Below, piece by piece: positions 54,915-63,457 of a stretch of DNA of 64,000 nt (positions within the stretch are counted from its first letter, which is position 1; the number at the start of each line of letters is the position of its first letter). This stretch comes from Desulfomicrobium macestii (lineage in GTDB: Bacteria > Desulfobacterota > Desulfovibrionia > Desulfovibrionales > Desulfomicrobiaceae): NCBI RefSeq assembly GCF_014873765.1, contig NZ_JADBGG010000019.1:28010-92009 (forward strand), written 5' to 3'. Under the pieces are notes generated by a model. That model ran no database searches. It saw nothing but the letters and a program-made list of their open reading frames with translations, and had not been told where the DNA came from. Both the position numbers and the translations under genes were made by a program.

Positions 54915-57900
54915 ATGAATAGACCACACCTGCTCGTGGAAGAACGTGACGCCTGCGCCATAATCGCCTTCGTGGACAAGCGCGGTCGCGCCACCCACGC
55001 CAATATCGTCAAGACCATCGACGCCTTGAAAAAAATGGCTCACCGCTCCGGCGACATCAACAGCGAAGGCGACGGCTGCGGCATCCTGACCGACATTCCA
55101 CGCTCCATCTGGGGGCAACGGCTGGAAGATGCGGGACTGAGCCGCCACCTGAGCGAAAGCCGGGGCTTTTTCGTCGGCCACTTTTTCCTGCCCATGGATG
55201 CGCCGGCGCAAACCGGGGAACTCAAGGAGCGGCTGCGGGCCATCCTGACCGCATCCGGCGCGGAAACTCTCCTGGAGGTGGACGACCAGATGCACCCCTC
55301 CGAGCTCGGGCCCATGGCCCGGACCGAAGCGCCCCTTTTCCTGCAGATCTGCGGCCTGGTCCGCGACGACACCCGACAGGAAGGCGGCAAGCGCCTCTTC
55401 AACATCCAGATGGAACTGGAACGCGACCTGCCCGAAGCGCACGTCTGCTCGCTCAGCCTCGACAGCGTCATCTACAAACTGCGCGGCACTCCCGATCTTC
55501 TGATCCGGGTCTACCCGGACCTGCAGAACCCGGACAGCAAGGCCCTGATCACCCTCGGCCACAGCCGCTACTCCACCAACACCCTGCCCACGGCCCACCG
55601 CGCCCAGCCCTTCTCGCTGCTGGGGCACAACGGGGAGATCAACACCATCGAGAAGCTGCGCAGCTCGGCCCGCGCGCTCGGCATCATGCCCACGCCCGGA
55701 GGCAGCGACTCCCAGGACCTGAACCGCATCCTCGAAGGGCTCATTCATGTGCACGGCTTTGAATTCATGGAAGCGCTGGAGATGGTCTTCCCGGCCATCC
55801 ATACCGAAGTCGAGCGCATGCCCGCCGATCTGCGCCGCATGTACGGCTTCTACCGCTGGTTCTTCGCCCCTTCCGCCCAGGGCCCGGCGGCCGTGGTTTC
55901 GAGGTTCGGGGACATGTGCATGGGCAGCGTCGACGCCCTGGGCCTTCGCCCGCTCTGGTTCGGGGAGAGCGACTACGACTATTTCCTGTCCTCGGAGAAG
56001 GGTGTGGTCGATCTGCAGAGCACCATCCACGATCCGCGCCCGCTGGCTCCGGGCGAGAAAATCGCCATCATTTCCGGCGCGGGCAAGCGCGGCGAGGTGC
56101 TTGACTATTGCGCCCTGCAGGAGCGCCTGAAGCGCCTGTTCGAGCAGGGACGCCTGACCCCGCTGGCCGACAACCTGCACGGCAAGATCCCCGAATCCAT
56201 CCTGAACTGCCCGGAAGGGGCCTGCCACGAGCTGCGCCGCTTCTTCCTGGACCGGCCCGTGTTCGACGACGGGGCGTGCCCGGCCGTCTCGGCCCTGCTG
56301 GCGGCTTTCGGCTGGCACAAGTACGACCAGAACATGCGCAAACACGTCGCGGCCACAGGCAAGGGGCCCATCGGCTCCATGGGTCATCAGGGCCCGCTGT
56401 CCTGCATGGACGACAAGAGCCTGTCCAACGTGAGCGACTATTTCAAGGAGAACGTGGCCGTGGTCACCAACCCGGCCATCGACCGCGAGCGCGAGGCCGA
56501 GCATTTCTCCACGGCCGTCATCCTCGGCGACCGCCCGGACAACCCGGATCGCCCGCCCGTTGGCCTGCGCCTGAGGACCCCCATCCTGCTCGGCGGCGAG
56601 TTCAGCCCGGCCCTGTCCTCCCTCGATATCCTGTCCGTATGCCGGGAGCACGGCACGCACACCCTGGAGCAGGTCCTGGATTTCTTCACCGCCCAGCAAC
56701 GCGACCCCTCGCGCATGGCCATCCTCGACGCCACCTATGTCCCGGACCAGGGACTGGCCGGGCGGCTGGACGAGCTTGAGGACGAAGCCTCCCAGGCCGT
56801 CGGGCGCGGAGCCGCCATCCTCGTTCTGGACGACAGCGCGAGCTTTGTGGACGGACGGGTCTACATCGATCCGGGCCTGACCGTGGCCCGGCTGCACCGC
56901 GCCGCCGAAACGGGCCGCATCCCCCGCCTGCCCTCGCTCATCGTGCGCAGCGGAGCCATCCGCAACCTGCACGACATCATGTTCATGCTCGGTCTCGGCG
57001 CCGCCGCCGTGAACCCCTACATGCTCTGGAAACAGGCCTACGCCCAGGCCGAGAGCGCCGAAGGTCTCCAGCGCACCCTCTCCCACACCCTGACCGCGCT
57101 GCAGACGGGCGTGGAAAAGATCATGTCCACCATGGGCATCCACGAGCTGTGCGGGTATGGCCGGATCTTCTCCTCCATCGGCCTCAAACGGGAGCTTGAG
57201 GAAGTTTTCGGATGCGCCAATTTCTGCTCTTCCGCATCCGCGGGTCTTGGCTACACAGAGCTTGAAGCGCAGGGCCGCAAACGCGCGGAACTGGTCCGCC
57301 AGGGCCTTGAACGCAAGCTCGCCGGCGACCCCAAACGCAACGCCAGGACCGGAAAAATCCTGCGCTCCGTGGCCGTGGGCAAGACAGGCTACCTGCAAAT
57401 GGCCGAGGCCCTGGACGAGGTTGACCGGGACAACCCCGTCGGACTGCGGCATCTGCTGGACATCGCCACCCGCGACACCGCGCCCCTGCCTCTTGAGAAC
57501 GTGGACATCTCCATCGGCCGGCACTCCATGCCGATTCTGATCTGCGCCATGTCCTTCGGCTCCCAGGGGGAAAGCTCCTTTCGGGCCTATGCCGAGGCCG
57601 CGCGCAAGACGAACATCGTGTGCATGAACGGCGAGGGCGGCGAAATCCCGGACATGCTCGGCAAATATCGGGAAAATCGCGGCCAGCAGGTTGCCTCGGG
57701 ACGCTTTGGCGTGTCCATGGAACTTCTGAACTCCGCCCGCTACCTCGAAATCAAGGTCGGACAGGGCGCCAAGCCCGGCGAGGGCGGACACCTGCCCGGC
57801 TCCAAGGTGACCGAGATGGTGGCCCAGGCCCGGCACTGCAAGCCCGGCATCGCACTCATTTCGCCCTCCAACCATCACGACATCTACTCCATCGAAGATC

Positions 57901-59480
57901 TCTGCCAGATCATCACCGAACTCAAGACCGCAAACCCCGAGGCGCGCATATCCGTCAAGATCCCGGTCACCAGCGGCGTGGCCACCATCGCAGTGGGCGT
58001 GGCCAAGGCCGGGGCGCACATCGTCAACATCAGCGGCTTCGAGGGCGGCACGGGGGCGGCACGCGAACACGCCAAGAAATATGTCGGCCTGCCCGTGGAG
58101 ATCGGCGTCACCCAGGCCCACCGGGGGCTGGTCGAGGCGGGACTTCGGCATCAGGTCGAGCTGTGGTGCGACGGCGGCGTGCGTTCCGGGGCGGACGTGG
58201 TCAAGCTCATCTGTCTAGGCGCGGACCGGGTCGGGGTGGGCACGGTCGCGCTCATGGGCGTGGGCTGCATCAGCTGCGAGCAATGCCACCTGGACACCTG
58301 CCCGCGCGGAATCTCCACCCAGATCCGTACCGTGGAAGAGGCCAAGGCTCGCGGCGTGAAGCTCTTCAAGCCCCTGCAGAGCGAGGTCGAGGCCGAGAAC
58401 CTGGCCCGCCTGCTGCGCGCTTTCGGCGACCAGATCCGTCACATCCTGGCCGGACTCGGCGAAAGGAGACTGGCCGACCTGGTCGGACGCACGGACCTTC
58501 TGGTCCAGGCCAGGGGCCGTGATCAGGTCGACCTGACCGACCTCCTCGTGCCCGCGCCCATGGACTCCGTGAAATCATACTGCCCGGTGCCGCGCATCGT
58601 GCGCAGGCCGCTGGACAACCTGACCCGGCTCATCTCCGACATGGCCCTCTCGACCCTCGGCCAGGAGTGCGGATTCGTGCAGTACAAGGAAGAGAACGTG
58701 CGCTCCGTGGACCGCGCCGTGGGCACCTATCTTGCGGGAGCCATGGTGCGGGAGCGCGCGGCGGGCGACCGGGGCAAGGTGGAGCTGCTCCTGACCTCCT
58801 CGGTTCCCGGCAACGGCCTGTGCGCCTTCAATATCGACGGGATCGGCACCGTGGTCGAGGGCGGCGGCCAGGACGGCATTGCCAAGGGGGCGCGCGGCGG
58901 AGAGGTCTGCATCCTCAAAGGCGTGAACATCCTCGGCCAGCGCGTGGACGGATCCGTAGGCAAGTCCCTGGCCTACGGCGCGCTTTCCGGCACGATCATG
59001 GTCCAGAACCAGGCCGACTCGCGCGCCTGCGTGCGCATGTCCGGAGCCGACGCCATCTTCGGAGGACGCATCACCGCGTCCGTGCGCGACGAACTCGGGA
59101 ACATCGCCTCAAGAGCGCACCTGAAGGGCTTTGCCTTCGAATACATGACCGGCGGCCGCGCCGTGGTCCTGGGCGATCCGGGCCCATGGATGTGCGCAGG
59201 CATGACCGGCGGCGTCATCTACCAGTGCCTCTACCCGGAATGGAACTTCGGACGCGAAAATCTGCAGCGCCGCTTTTCGAGCGGATCGCACGTGGTCATC
59301 AAAAACCTGGACGAAGACGACATCGTGCAGGTGCGGGAATTGCTGGGCAAATATGTGAGCACCCTGGAGCAGAGCTTCCAGAAGGAGGAGGCGGTGATCG
59401 TGCAGGGATTGGCGGACGAGGCCCAGGGGCGCTTCGTCAAGATCGTGCCGGGGAAAGGCACGGGCATCAAGCCGGAATAA
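54915..59480 (+). CDS. gltB: Glutamate synthase large subunit
   Basis: A 1521-residue protein that makes glutamate from glutamine and 2-oxoglutarate. The class II glutaminase nucleophile is Cys14 after a short propeptide (RDACAIIAFV); the family more often has Cys-Gly here. Central and FMN-binding domains follow, with a 3Fe-4S motif 'CISCEQCHLDTCPRG' and the C-terminal GXGXG beta-helix region ('GPWMCAGMTGGVIY'). No small-subunit gene (gltD) is adjacent in the window. GGGAGATCCGTA sets the start. Confidence 0.92.
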   Translation: MNRPHLLVEERDACAIIAFVDKRGRATHANIVKTIDALKKMAHRSGDINSEGDGCGILTDIPRSIWGQRLEDAGLSRHLSESRGFFVGHFFLPMDAPAQTGELKERLRAILTASGAETLLEVDDQMHPSELGPMARTEAPLFLQICGLVRDDTRQEGGKRLFNIQMELERDLPEAHVCSLSLDSVIYKLRGTPDLLIRVYPDLQNPDSKALITLGHSRYSTNTLPTAHRAQPFSLLGHNGEINTIEKLRSSARALGIMPTPGGSDSQDLNRILEGLIHVHGFEFMEALEMVFPAIHTEVERMPADLRRMYGFYRWFFAPSAQGPAAVVSRFGDMCMGSVDALGLRPLWFGESDYDYFLSSEKGVVDLQSTIHDPRPLAPGEKIAIISGAGKRGEVLDYCALQERLKRLFEQGRLTPLADNLHGKIPESILNCPEGACHELRRFFLDRPVFDDGACPAVSALLAAFGWHKYDQNMRKHVAATGKGPIGSMGHQGPLSCMDDKSLSNVSDYFKENVAVVTNPAIDREREAEHFSTAVILGDRPDNPDRPPVGLRLRTPILLGGEFSPALSSLDILSVCREHGTHTLEQVLDFFTAQQRDPSRMAILDATYVPDQGLAGRLDELEDEASQAVGRGAAILVLDDSASFVDGRVYIDPGLTVARLHRAAETGRIPRLPSLIVRSGAIRNLHDIMFMLGLGAAAVNPYMLWKQAYAQAESAEGLQRTLSHTLTALQTGVEKIMSTMGIHELCGYGRIFSSIGLKRELEEVFGCANFCSSASAGLGYTELEAQGRKRAELVRQGLERKLAGDPKRNARTGKILRSVAVGKTGYLQMAEALDEVDRDNPVGLRHLLDIATRDTAPLPLENVDISIGRHSMPILICAMSFGSQGESSFRAYAEAARKTNIVCMNGEGGEIPDMLGKYRENRGQQVASGRFGVSMELLNSARYLEIKVGQGAKPGEGGHLPGSKVTEMVAQARHCKPGIALISPSNHHDIYSIEDLCQIITELKTANPEARISVKIPVTSGVATIAVGVAKAGAHIVNISGFEGGTGAAREHAKKYVGLPVEIGVTQAHRGLVEAGLRHQVELWCDGGVRSGADVVKLICLGADRVGVGTVALMGVGCISCEQCHLDTCPRGISTQIRTVEEAKARGVKLFKPLQSEVEAENLARLLRAFGDQIRHILAGLGERRLADLVGRTDLLVQARGRDQVDLTDLLVPAPMDSVKSYCPVPRIVRRPLDNLTRLISDMALSTLGQECGFVQYKEENVRSVDRAVGTYLAGAMVRERAAGDRGKVELLLTSSVPGNGLCAFNIDGIGTVVEGGGQDGIAKGARGGEVCILKGVNILGQRVDGSVGKSLAYGALSGTIMVQNQADSRACVRMSGADAIFGGRITASVRDELGNIASRAHLKGFAFEYMTGGRAVVLGDPGPWMCAGMTGGVIYQCLYPEWNFGRENLQRRFSSGSHVVIKNLDEDDIVQVRELLGKYVSTLEQSFQKEEAVIVQGLADEAQGRFVKIVPGKGTGIKPE

Positions 59481-59487
59481 AAAGGCA

Positions 59488-59519
59488 CATGGCGCCGGGA
59501 CATCCAATCCGGCGCCATG
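59488..59519. terminator. Hairpin between convergent genes
   Basis: CATGGCGCCGG and CCGGCGCCATG are exact inverted repeats. There is no T-tract, so this may act as a weak bidirectional terminator or mRNA-stabilising stem after gltB. Confidence 0.5.
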
Positions 59520-59562
59520 CCGCCATACATTGACGGACGGCGTGCGACGCAACCGCTGGGAG

Positions 59563-59877
59563 TCAAATCAGGCTGAAACCGCCGTACATGATCCCGGCGA
59601 AAATGCCGAAATTGAAGGCGCTGATCCAGGTCGTCCACGTGTAGCGACTCTTGTATATGGCCACTGCAATGACCCCAACGGTGATGAGTATGACGACCAG
59701 CCATTCCAGGCTGCCCCCACCCCATTCCAGCAGATCCCTGGCGACGTAGATCTGCCCATACCCGAGCAACCCGCCATGCAACGCCGAAACCACACCGAAA
59801 TGACTCAAGAAATCGTCGATAGCCTGGATGAACAGACAGATGATCACGGCGCCTACGACCAAGATGAATTGCGTCAT
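59563..59877 (-). CDS. Small membrane protein (104 aa), unknown function
   Basis: A 104-residue protein with three hydrophobic segments (about 4-26, 58-75 and 84-104). The ATG overlaps the stop of the GNAT gene upstream by four bases, so coupling is likely. I do not recognise a family. Confidence 0.55.
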   Translation of the reverse strand: MTQFILVVGAVIICLFIQAIDDFLSHFGVVSALHGGLLGYGQIYVARDLLEWGGGSLEWLVVILITVGVIAVAIYKSRYTWTTWISAFNFGIFAGIMYGGFSLI

Positions 59878-60596
59878 GCTCCTCTCCTGAACTGCGCATA
59901 AGGCTTGACGGAAATTCCAGACAAAACCTCTGCAATAAACAGGTTACACCAATCAACTTTTTTCAAAAGCGGCGCCTTGAGCCGCATCCTGGAAAAATCC
60001 GCCTCCAGTACCGGGACTCCCAAGACAAATCTGTTCCGAACTTGCATGGCGGCTTGCGGGCGGGGAACGTATTCACAGCAGGCGTGGGGCAATCTTTCCA
60101 GGACGCACTCCCCGCTTGAATCAGAGCGTGTCAGATCCAGGGTGAGAACAACGTGTTCTCGCTCATCCTCGAAGCCCTTCTTGGCGAAGAACCTGATGGC
60201 CGCCGCATTGCCGGCATCCGTATCCACGACGAACTGGCAGGCTCCGGCGTTGACCATGCGCTCTTGCAACTCATCGTAGAGTTTGTGGGCCACGCCCATG
60301 GACTGAAATTCCCTTTCCACTCCCACCCAGACAATATAGCCGTACGCCCATGAATCCTTGCAGGTGAGGGTGCCGATGATGAATCCGGCCAGGGTGTCGC
60401 CCGCATGGGCCACGAGGCTGAGTTCGGGTTCCGTGCTGAAGTGTCCGACCACCTCCCGCTTGTCCCAGGTACTGTACAGGAAGGGGTAGAGCTCTTTTGT
60501 GAAAAGACGCTCGCCCATGTGATAGACCTCGGCCAGATCGTCCAGCTCCATCTCACGGATGCAGATTTTACTGGCAGAGTGATTTTTTGTGCCCAT
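59874..60596 (-). CDS. GNAT-family N-acetyltransferase (copy A)
   Basis: A 240-residue protein with a single GNAT domain: 'IREMELDDLAEVYHMGERLF', the acetyl-CoA loop around 'GVEREFQSMGVAHKLYDELQ', then 'VVDTDAGNAAAIRFFAKKGF'. A C-terminal extension of about 70 residues is unlike ordinary GNATs. It is closely similar to the next gene, so the two probably arose by tandem duplication. Substrate unknown. Confidence 0.8.
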   Translation of the reverse strand: MGTKNHSASKICIREMELDDLAEVYHMGERLFTKELYPFLYSTWDKREVVGHFSTEPELSLVAHAGDTLAGFIIGTLTCKDSWAYGYIVWVGVEREFQSMGVAHKLYDELQERMVNAGACQFVVDTDAGNAAAIRFFAKKGFEDEREHVVLTLDLTRSDSSGECVLERLPHACCEYVPRPQAAMQVRNRFVLGVPVLEADFSRMRLKAPLLKKVDWCNLFIAEVLSGISVKPYAQFRRGA

Positions 60597-60796
60597 GATT
60601 CAGCTCACTTCCTGTTTACGGTTGCACAACCATTTTATGAAATATTCACGATCCGCTTCACTTCCTGCACCATCAAACCAGATAATGCTCCCTTACCGTT
60701 GAACGATTGCATCGAACTTTCGCTCAGGCCCTGTTTATCCTTATCTTCGAACTGCTACAAAGAGTACATCTTGAGCATGATGCATATACAGCGATC

Positions 60797-61525
60797 TCAT
60801 TTGATGTTTCTTGAATCTGCATTCAAGGTTGCGTCATCCTGCCCGAACAAAGCGCCATGAACCTGGCTGGTCAATGTGGCAATCCTGTTCCATGATCGCA
60901 GTCCGGCGGAAAAATTCTTCCATGATCGCCCGGCGGCCTTGGAGCGCGGTTCGCATTCGGGGCAGTCCTTGTCGCCTTTACCCGCAGCGGCATTCTTGGC
61001 AGCGCCCAGACTCAAGGTCAGGACCACATGCTCCCGCTCATCCCTGAAGCCCTTCTTGGAAAAGAACCGGATGGCGCCGGTGTTGCTGGCGTCCGTATCC
61101 ACGACAATCTGGTGCGCCCCGGACTCGGCCATGCGCAGGGCCACTCTGCCGTAGAGCTCATGGGCCACGCCGAGCGACTGAAACCTGCTGTCCACACCCA
61201 GCCAGATAATATAGCCGTAGATACGTGATGTCTTGGTAATGAGGGAGCCGATGATGAACCCGGCCAGCTCGCCGTCCACATCGGCCACGAGACTGAGCCC
61301 TGGTTCGGTGTTGAAGTGCCCGACCACCTCCCGCTTGTCCCAGCTGCTGTACAGGAAAGGATAGAGCTCCTTGGTGAAGAGTCGCTCGCCCAGGTGATAG
61401 ACTTGGGCCAGGTCGTCCAGCGCCATCTCGCGAATGGAGATCGGGGGAACTGTTCGAGGCGTTGTGCTCGTGATTTTTGCATCCCACTGCTTCACCATGG
61501 CGGACCAATTTCGCGAGGGTTCCAT
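60797..61525 (-). CDS. GNAT-family N-acetyltransferase (copy B)
   Basis: A 242-residue paralogue of the preceding gene, sharing 'IREMALDDLAQVYHLGERLF' and 'DTDASNTGAIRFFSKKGFRD'. The core is well conserved, but the C-terminal 60 residues differ. It starts at the ATG behind ACGGAGGAAAGC. Two hundred bases separate the copies, so each may have its own promoter. Confidence 0.8.
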   Translation of the reverse strand: MEPSRNWSAMVKQWDAKITSTTPRTVPPISIREMALDDLAQVYHLGERLFTKELYPFLYSSWDKREVVGHFNTEPGLSLVADVDGELAGFIIGSLITKTSRIYGYIIWLGVDSRFQSLGVAHELYGRVALRMAESGAHQIVVDTDASNTGAIRFFSKKGFRDEREHVVLTLSLGAAKNAAAGKGDKDCPECEPRSKAAGRSWKNFSAGLRSWNRIATLTSQVHGALFGQDDATLNADSRNIK

Positions 61526-61671
61526 GCTTTCCTCCGTTGTCTGCATGATTCGTTCACCTGATTTTGCTCATTATTTGTTCCCTAATATTTTACTCTTACG
61601 CCAAAGTAATCTTATGCCCATACTTCTACCGATCGCATTCCGCGAATGTAATGCATAACAATATTAAAATA

Positions 61672-61713
61672 TGAATGCCCATAATACGTATCTGTACGTA
61701 TTATGGGCATTCA
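61672..61713. repeat. Perfect 19-bp inverted repeat
   Basis: The left arm TGAATGCCCATAATACGTA and its exact reverse complement are separated by TCTG. No T-tract follows on either strand, so this is not an ordinary terminator. A regulator site, miniature element end or structured RNA are possibilities. Confidence 0.85.
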
Positions 61714-61897
61714 ACACCTTGGGTATCTAACCCATCAATCGAAAATCATACTGAAATAATTGTATTTTATTTTTCAGAAGACTGTCACCTGAGCGCCAAA
61801 CGGCGTACTACTCAAACAATAACCGGAAAAAGATGTAGCATATCGAAATAAAAGAAAAATTTAACAAGAACACTAGGTAGTACGTAGTATCGAGCGG

Positions 61898-61965
61898 GAC
61901 CACTCTTTCTCGGTCCGTCAAAGCAGGCTCCCTGCCGGCTTGGTTGCCCCGGGATTCACCGGCAG
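61898..61965. other. Cluster of alternative hairpins
   Basis: Three inverted repeats lie in a row: GGACC/GGTCC (61898-61916), GCAGG/CCTGC (61923-61935) and CTGCCGG/CCGGCAG (61932-61965). The second and third share bases, so they exclude one another. That is a switch-like arrangement, but no known riboswitch consensus was recognised. Confidence 0.4.
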
Positions 61966-62045
61966 AAAAAATGAGCCTTCGGTCGCAGGCAAGCGCCTGT
62001 TTGGACGGAATTATGTCAGTCCATCCAAGAGGACCAAAGGCTCAT
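61965..62045 (-). terminator. Large terminator-like hairpin after the zinc-ribbon gene
   Basis: On the minus strand ATGAGCCTTTGGTC pairs with GACCGAAGGCTCAT (one mismatch), followed by TTTTTT. The 53-base interior can form two smaller stems (GGAC...GTCC and CAGGC...GCCTG), giving a branched terminator. It would end the zinc-ribbon transcript. Confidence 0.65.
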
Positions 62046-62055
62046 CTTCCCAAAA

Positions 62056-62223
62056 TCACAAAGGCAGGCCCAAGGCGATAACGGCCACGGCGACACAAAC
62101 CGGAGTAACCAGAAAGGCGGCCACGAAACGCCGCAGTCGTCTCTCCTTGATACAGACGGCACACATCCCCTTGCTGTCATCTGCAAAGTACAACCCGCAT
62201 TTTGGACACGCATAAATAGTCAT
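62056..62223 (-). CDS. Zinc-ribbon membrane microprotein (55 aa)
   Basis: A 55-residue protein begins 'MTIYACPKCGLYFADDSKG' and carries a second CxxC ('CAVC'), together forming a four-cysteine zinc knuckle. A basic stretch and one membrane helix ('FLVTPVCVAVAVIALGLP') follow. A GGAGGATTTTCTC site precedes this ATG. No relative is recognised. It is isolated and flanked by AT-rich DNA, and its transcript ends in the branched terminator. Confidence 0.55.
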   Translation of the reverse strand: MTIYACPKCGLYFADDSKGMCAVCIKERRLRRFVAAFLVTPVCVAVAVIALGLPL

Positions 62224-62449
62224 GAGAAAATCCTCCATTAATTTCCCAAATGACTATCATTTTTACTCTGTTTTACCATCAGTTATAGGTAAAAACTGTT
62301 ATAAATATATATAAGTAAGAAGGCAAAAAAATACGCAAGTACTTATAAAAATAAATACCACATCGCATTCACTACGTATCTACACTTACGAAGCTGAAAT
62401 AGGACAAAAGCATCGGAGCGGAATCCGGTCCCGCTGTCCTCAAGTGTCG
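62224..62449. other. AT-rich gap of 226 bases
   Basis: Strongly AT-rich DNA lies between the zinc-ribbon gene start and the metallo-hydrolase gene end. Nothing beyond an AT-rich upstream region for the zinc-ribbon gene is visible. Confidence 0.5.
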
Positions 62450-63457
62450 CTATTCGCCCTGAAAACCCGGCCGGGTATTTACCGTTGCAAAGCCTTCATT
62501 TCGAGAGCGACGGACGCGATCGCCGGACAGCCGCTCAAAGTCAAAGTACGCACGCACGTCCGTCTCTGCGCTTGCATACCGAGTGTGCCATTCCGCCGGA
62601 ACAGGCATTTCCTCGTAAAGCTCCACTCGCCTGGCCTCAAGCAGCCGCACGGGACGTCCCATCCATTCGGCGGCGCAGTACACGCGTCTTCCCGCATGTT
62701 CCGACAGAGCCTTCAGCCACTCCAGACCTTCCACGCAGCGCAGCAAATGATGGTCAAGGATGACGTTCCTGACGTTTTCGACTAGGCGAACGGCATTGCG
62801 CCAAGCCTGCTCGCGCTCCGCCGCGCCCAGCTGGGCGCGATACAGGGGCGGACCAGCGGCGAACACGGTTGTCGGCCGCCACTCGATGATGTGGTCCACG
62901 GCGCGATCGTCCAGGAGCTGAATGTCGGAGGCATGCACGAAAACATGGCCGTGATCCGTGACCTTGGTCATCATGACCTTGCCTCCACGACTTTCGCAAG
63001 CGCCGTGGGGATAAAGGGGCGAAAAGGAGATTTCCCCGAGGTCCAAGCCTTGCGCAACGCGCAGTTTCAGACCGAATACGCGCATGAGATTGTCGAAACG
63101 ATTGCGCATGCCGGGCAAAAGCGAGGTCGCGGATGGACACCAGCAGCGCCGCGAGCCTGTGCCCGGTGGCAGATGGCGGATATCCAGCTGGTAGGGATTG
63201 GCGTTTGCCAAGGGGATATGGTCGCCGTGAAAATGGCTGAAGACAACGTCCGTCGCCGTTTTGAGCGCAGCCAGGATCCGCCTTCTGACCATGATTCCCA
63301 TGGCGATCTGCATGGGATGAGGCAGCAGGCCGTGGCGAACATAGCCGAGGGCTATGCCGGGATCGATGACGATGCGCCGCTCCGACGTTTTGGCCAGGCA
63401 ACACAGTCCGCGAACCCCAAGGGATTCGGTGCCAAGGATGTCGATGGTCATGCCCAT
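62450..63457 (-). CDS. MBL-fold metallo-hydrolase, UPF0282-like
   Basis: A 335-residue protein. The metallo-beta-lactamase motif appears as 'VVFSHFHGDHIPL', and the N-terminal 'ESLGVRGLCCLAKTSERRIV' with 'IDPGIALGYVRHGLLPHPMQ' recalls the UPF0282 group that is best known from archaea. Later histidine/aspartate residues ('HASDIQLLDDRA', 'VILDHHLLRC') would complete the metal site. The substrate is unknown; a hydrolase acting on phosphoesters or RNA is possible. A short basic-cysteine stretch 'GSRRCWCPSATSLLPGM' is atypical. Start by context, no strong ribosome site. Confidence 0.7.
   Translation of the reverse strand: MGMTIDILGTESLGVRGLCCLAKTSERRIVIDPGIALGYVRHGLLPHPMQIAMGIMVRRRILAALKTATDVVFSHFHGDHIPLANANPYQLDIRHLPPGTGSRRCWCPSATSLLPGMRNRFDNLMRVFGLKLRVAQGLDLGEISFSPLYPHGACESRGGKVMMTKVTDHGHVFVHASDIQLLDDRAVDHIIEWRPTTVFAAGPPLYRAQLGAAEREQAWRNAVRLVENVRNVILDHHLLRCVEGLEWLKALSEHAGRRVYCAAEWMGRPVRLLEARRVELYEEMPVPAEWHTRYASAETDVRAYFDFERLSGDRVRRSRNEGFATVNTRPGFQGE

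Larger units (their letters stand above)
61526..62055. other. Structured intergenic region
   Basis: No protein gene is supported. The left half is AT-rich. It contains a 19-base perfect inverted repeat and, further right, several overlapping GC-rich hairpins with a T-run terminator on the minus strand (listed separately). A small RNA or a leader element is possible. Confidence 0.6.

Noticed and set aside
54840..58151. A 1103-codon open frame on the minus strand opposite the glutamate synthase gene
   Set aside because: It mirrors the GC-biased third positions of the gltB gene, has no domain or ribosome site and a skewed Gly/Ala/His/Asp content; it is a shadow.
61898..61965. Possible cyclic di-GMP (GEMM) or other known riboswitch
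   Set aside because: A GTCCGTCAAAGC stretch and a late GGTTGCC looked superficially similar, but the upstream GGCAAACC-like arm and loop order are missing, so no known class was assigned.
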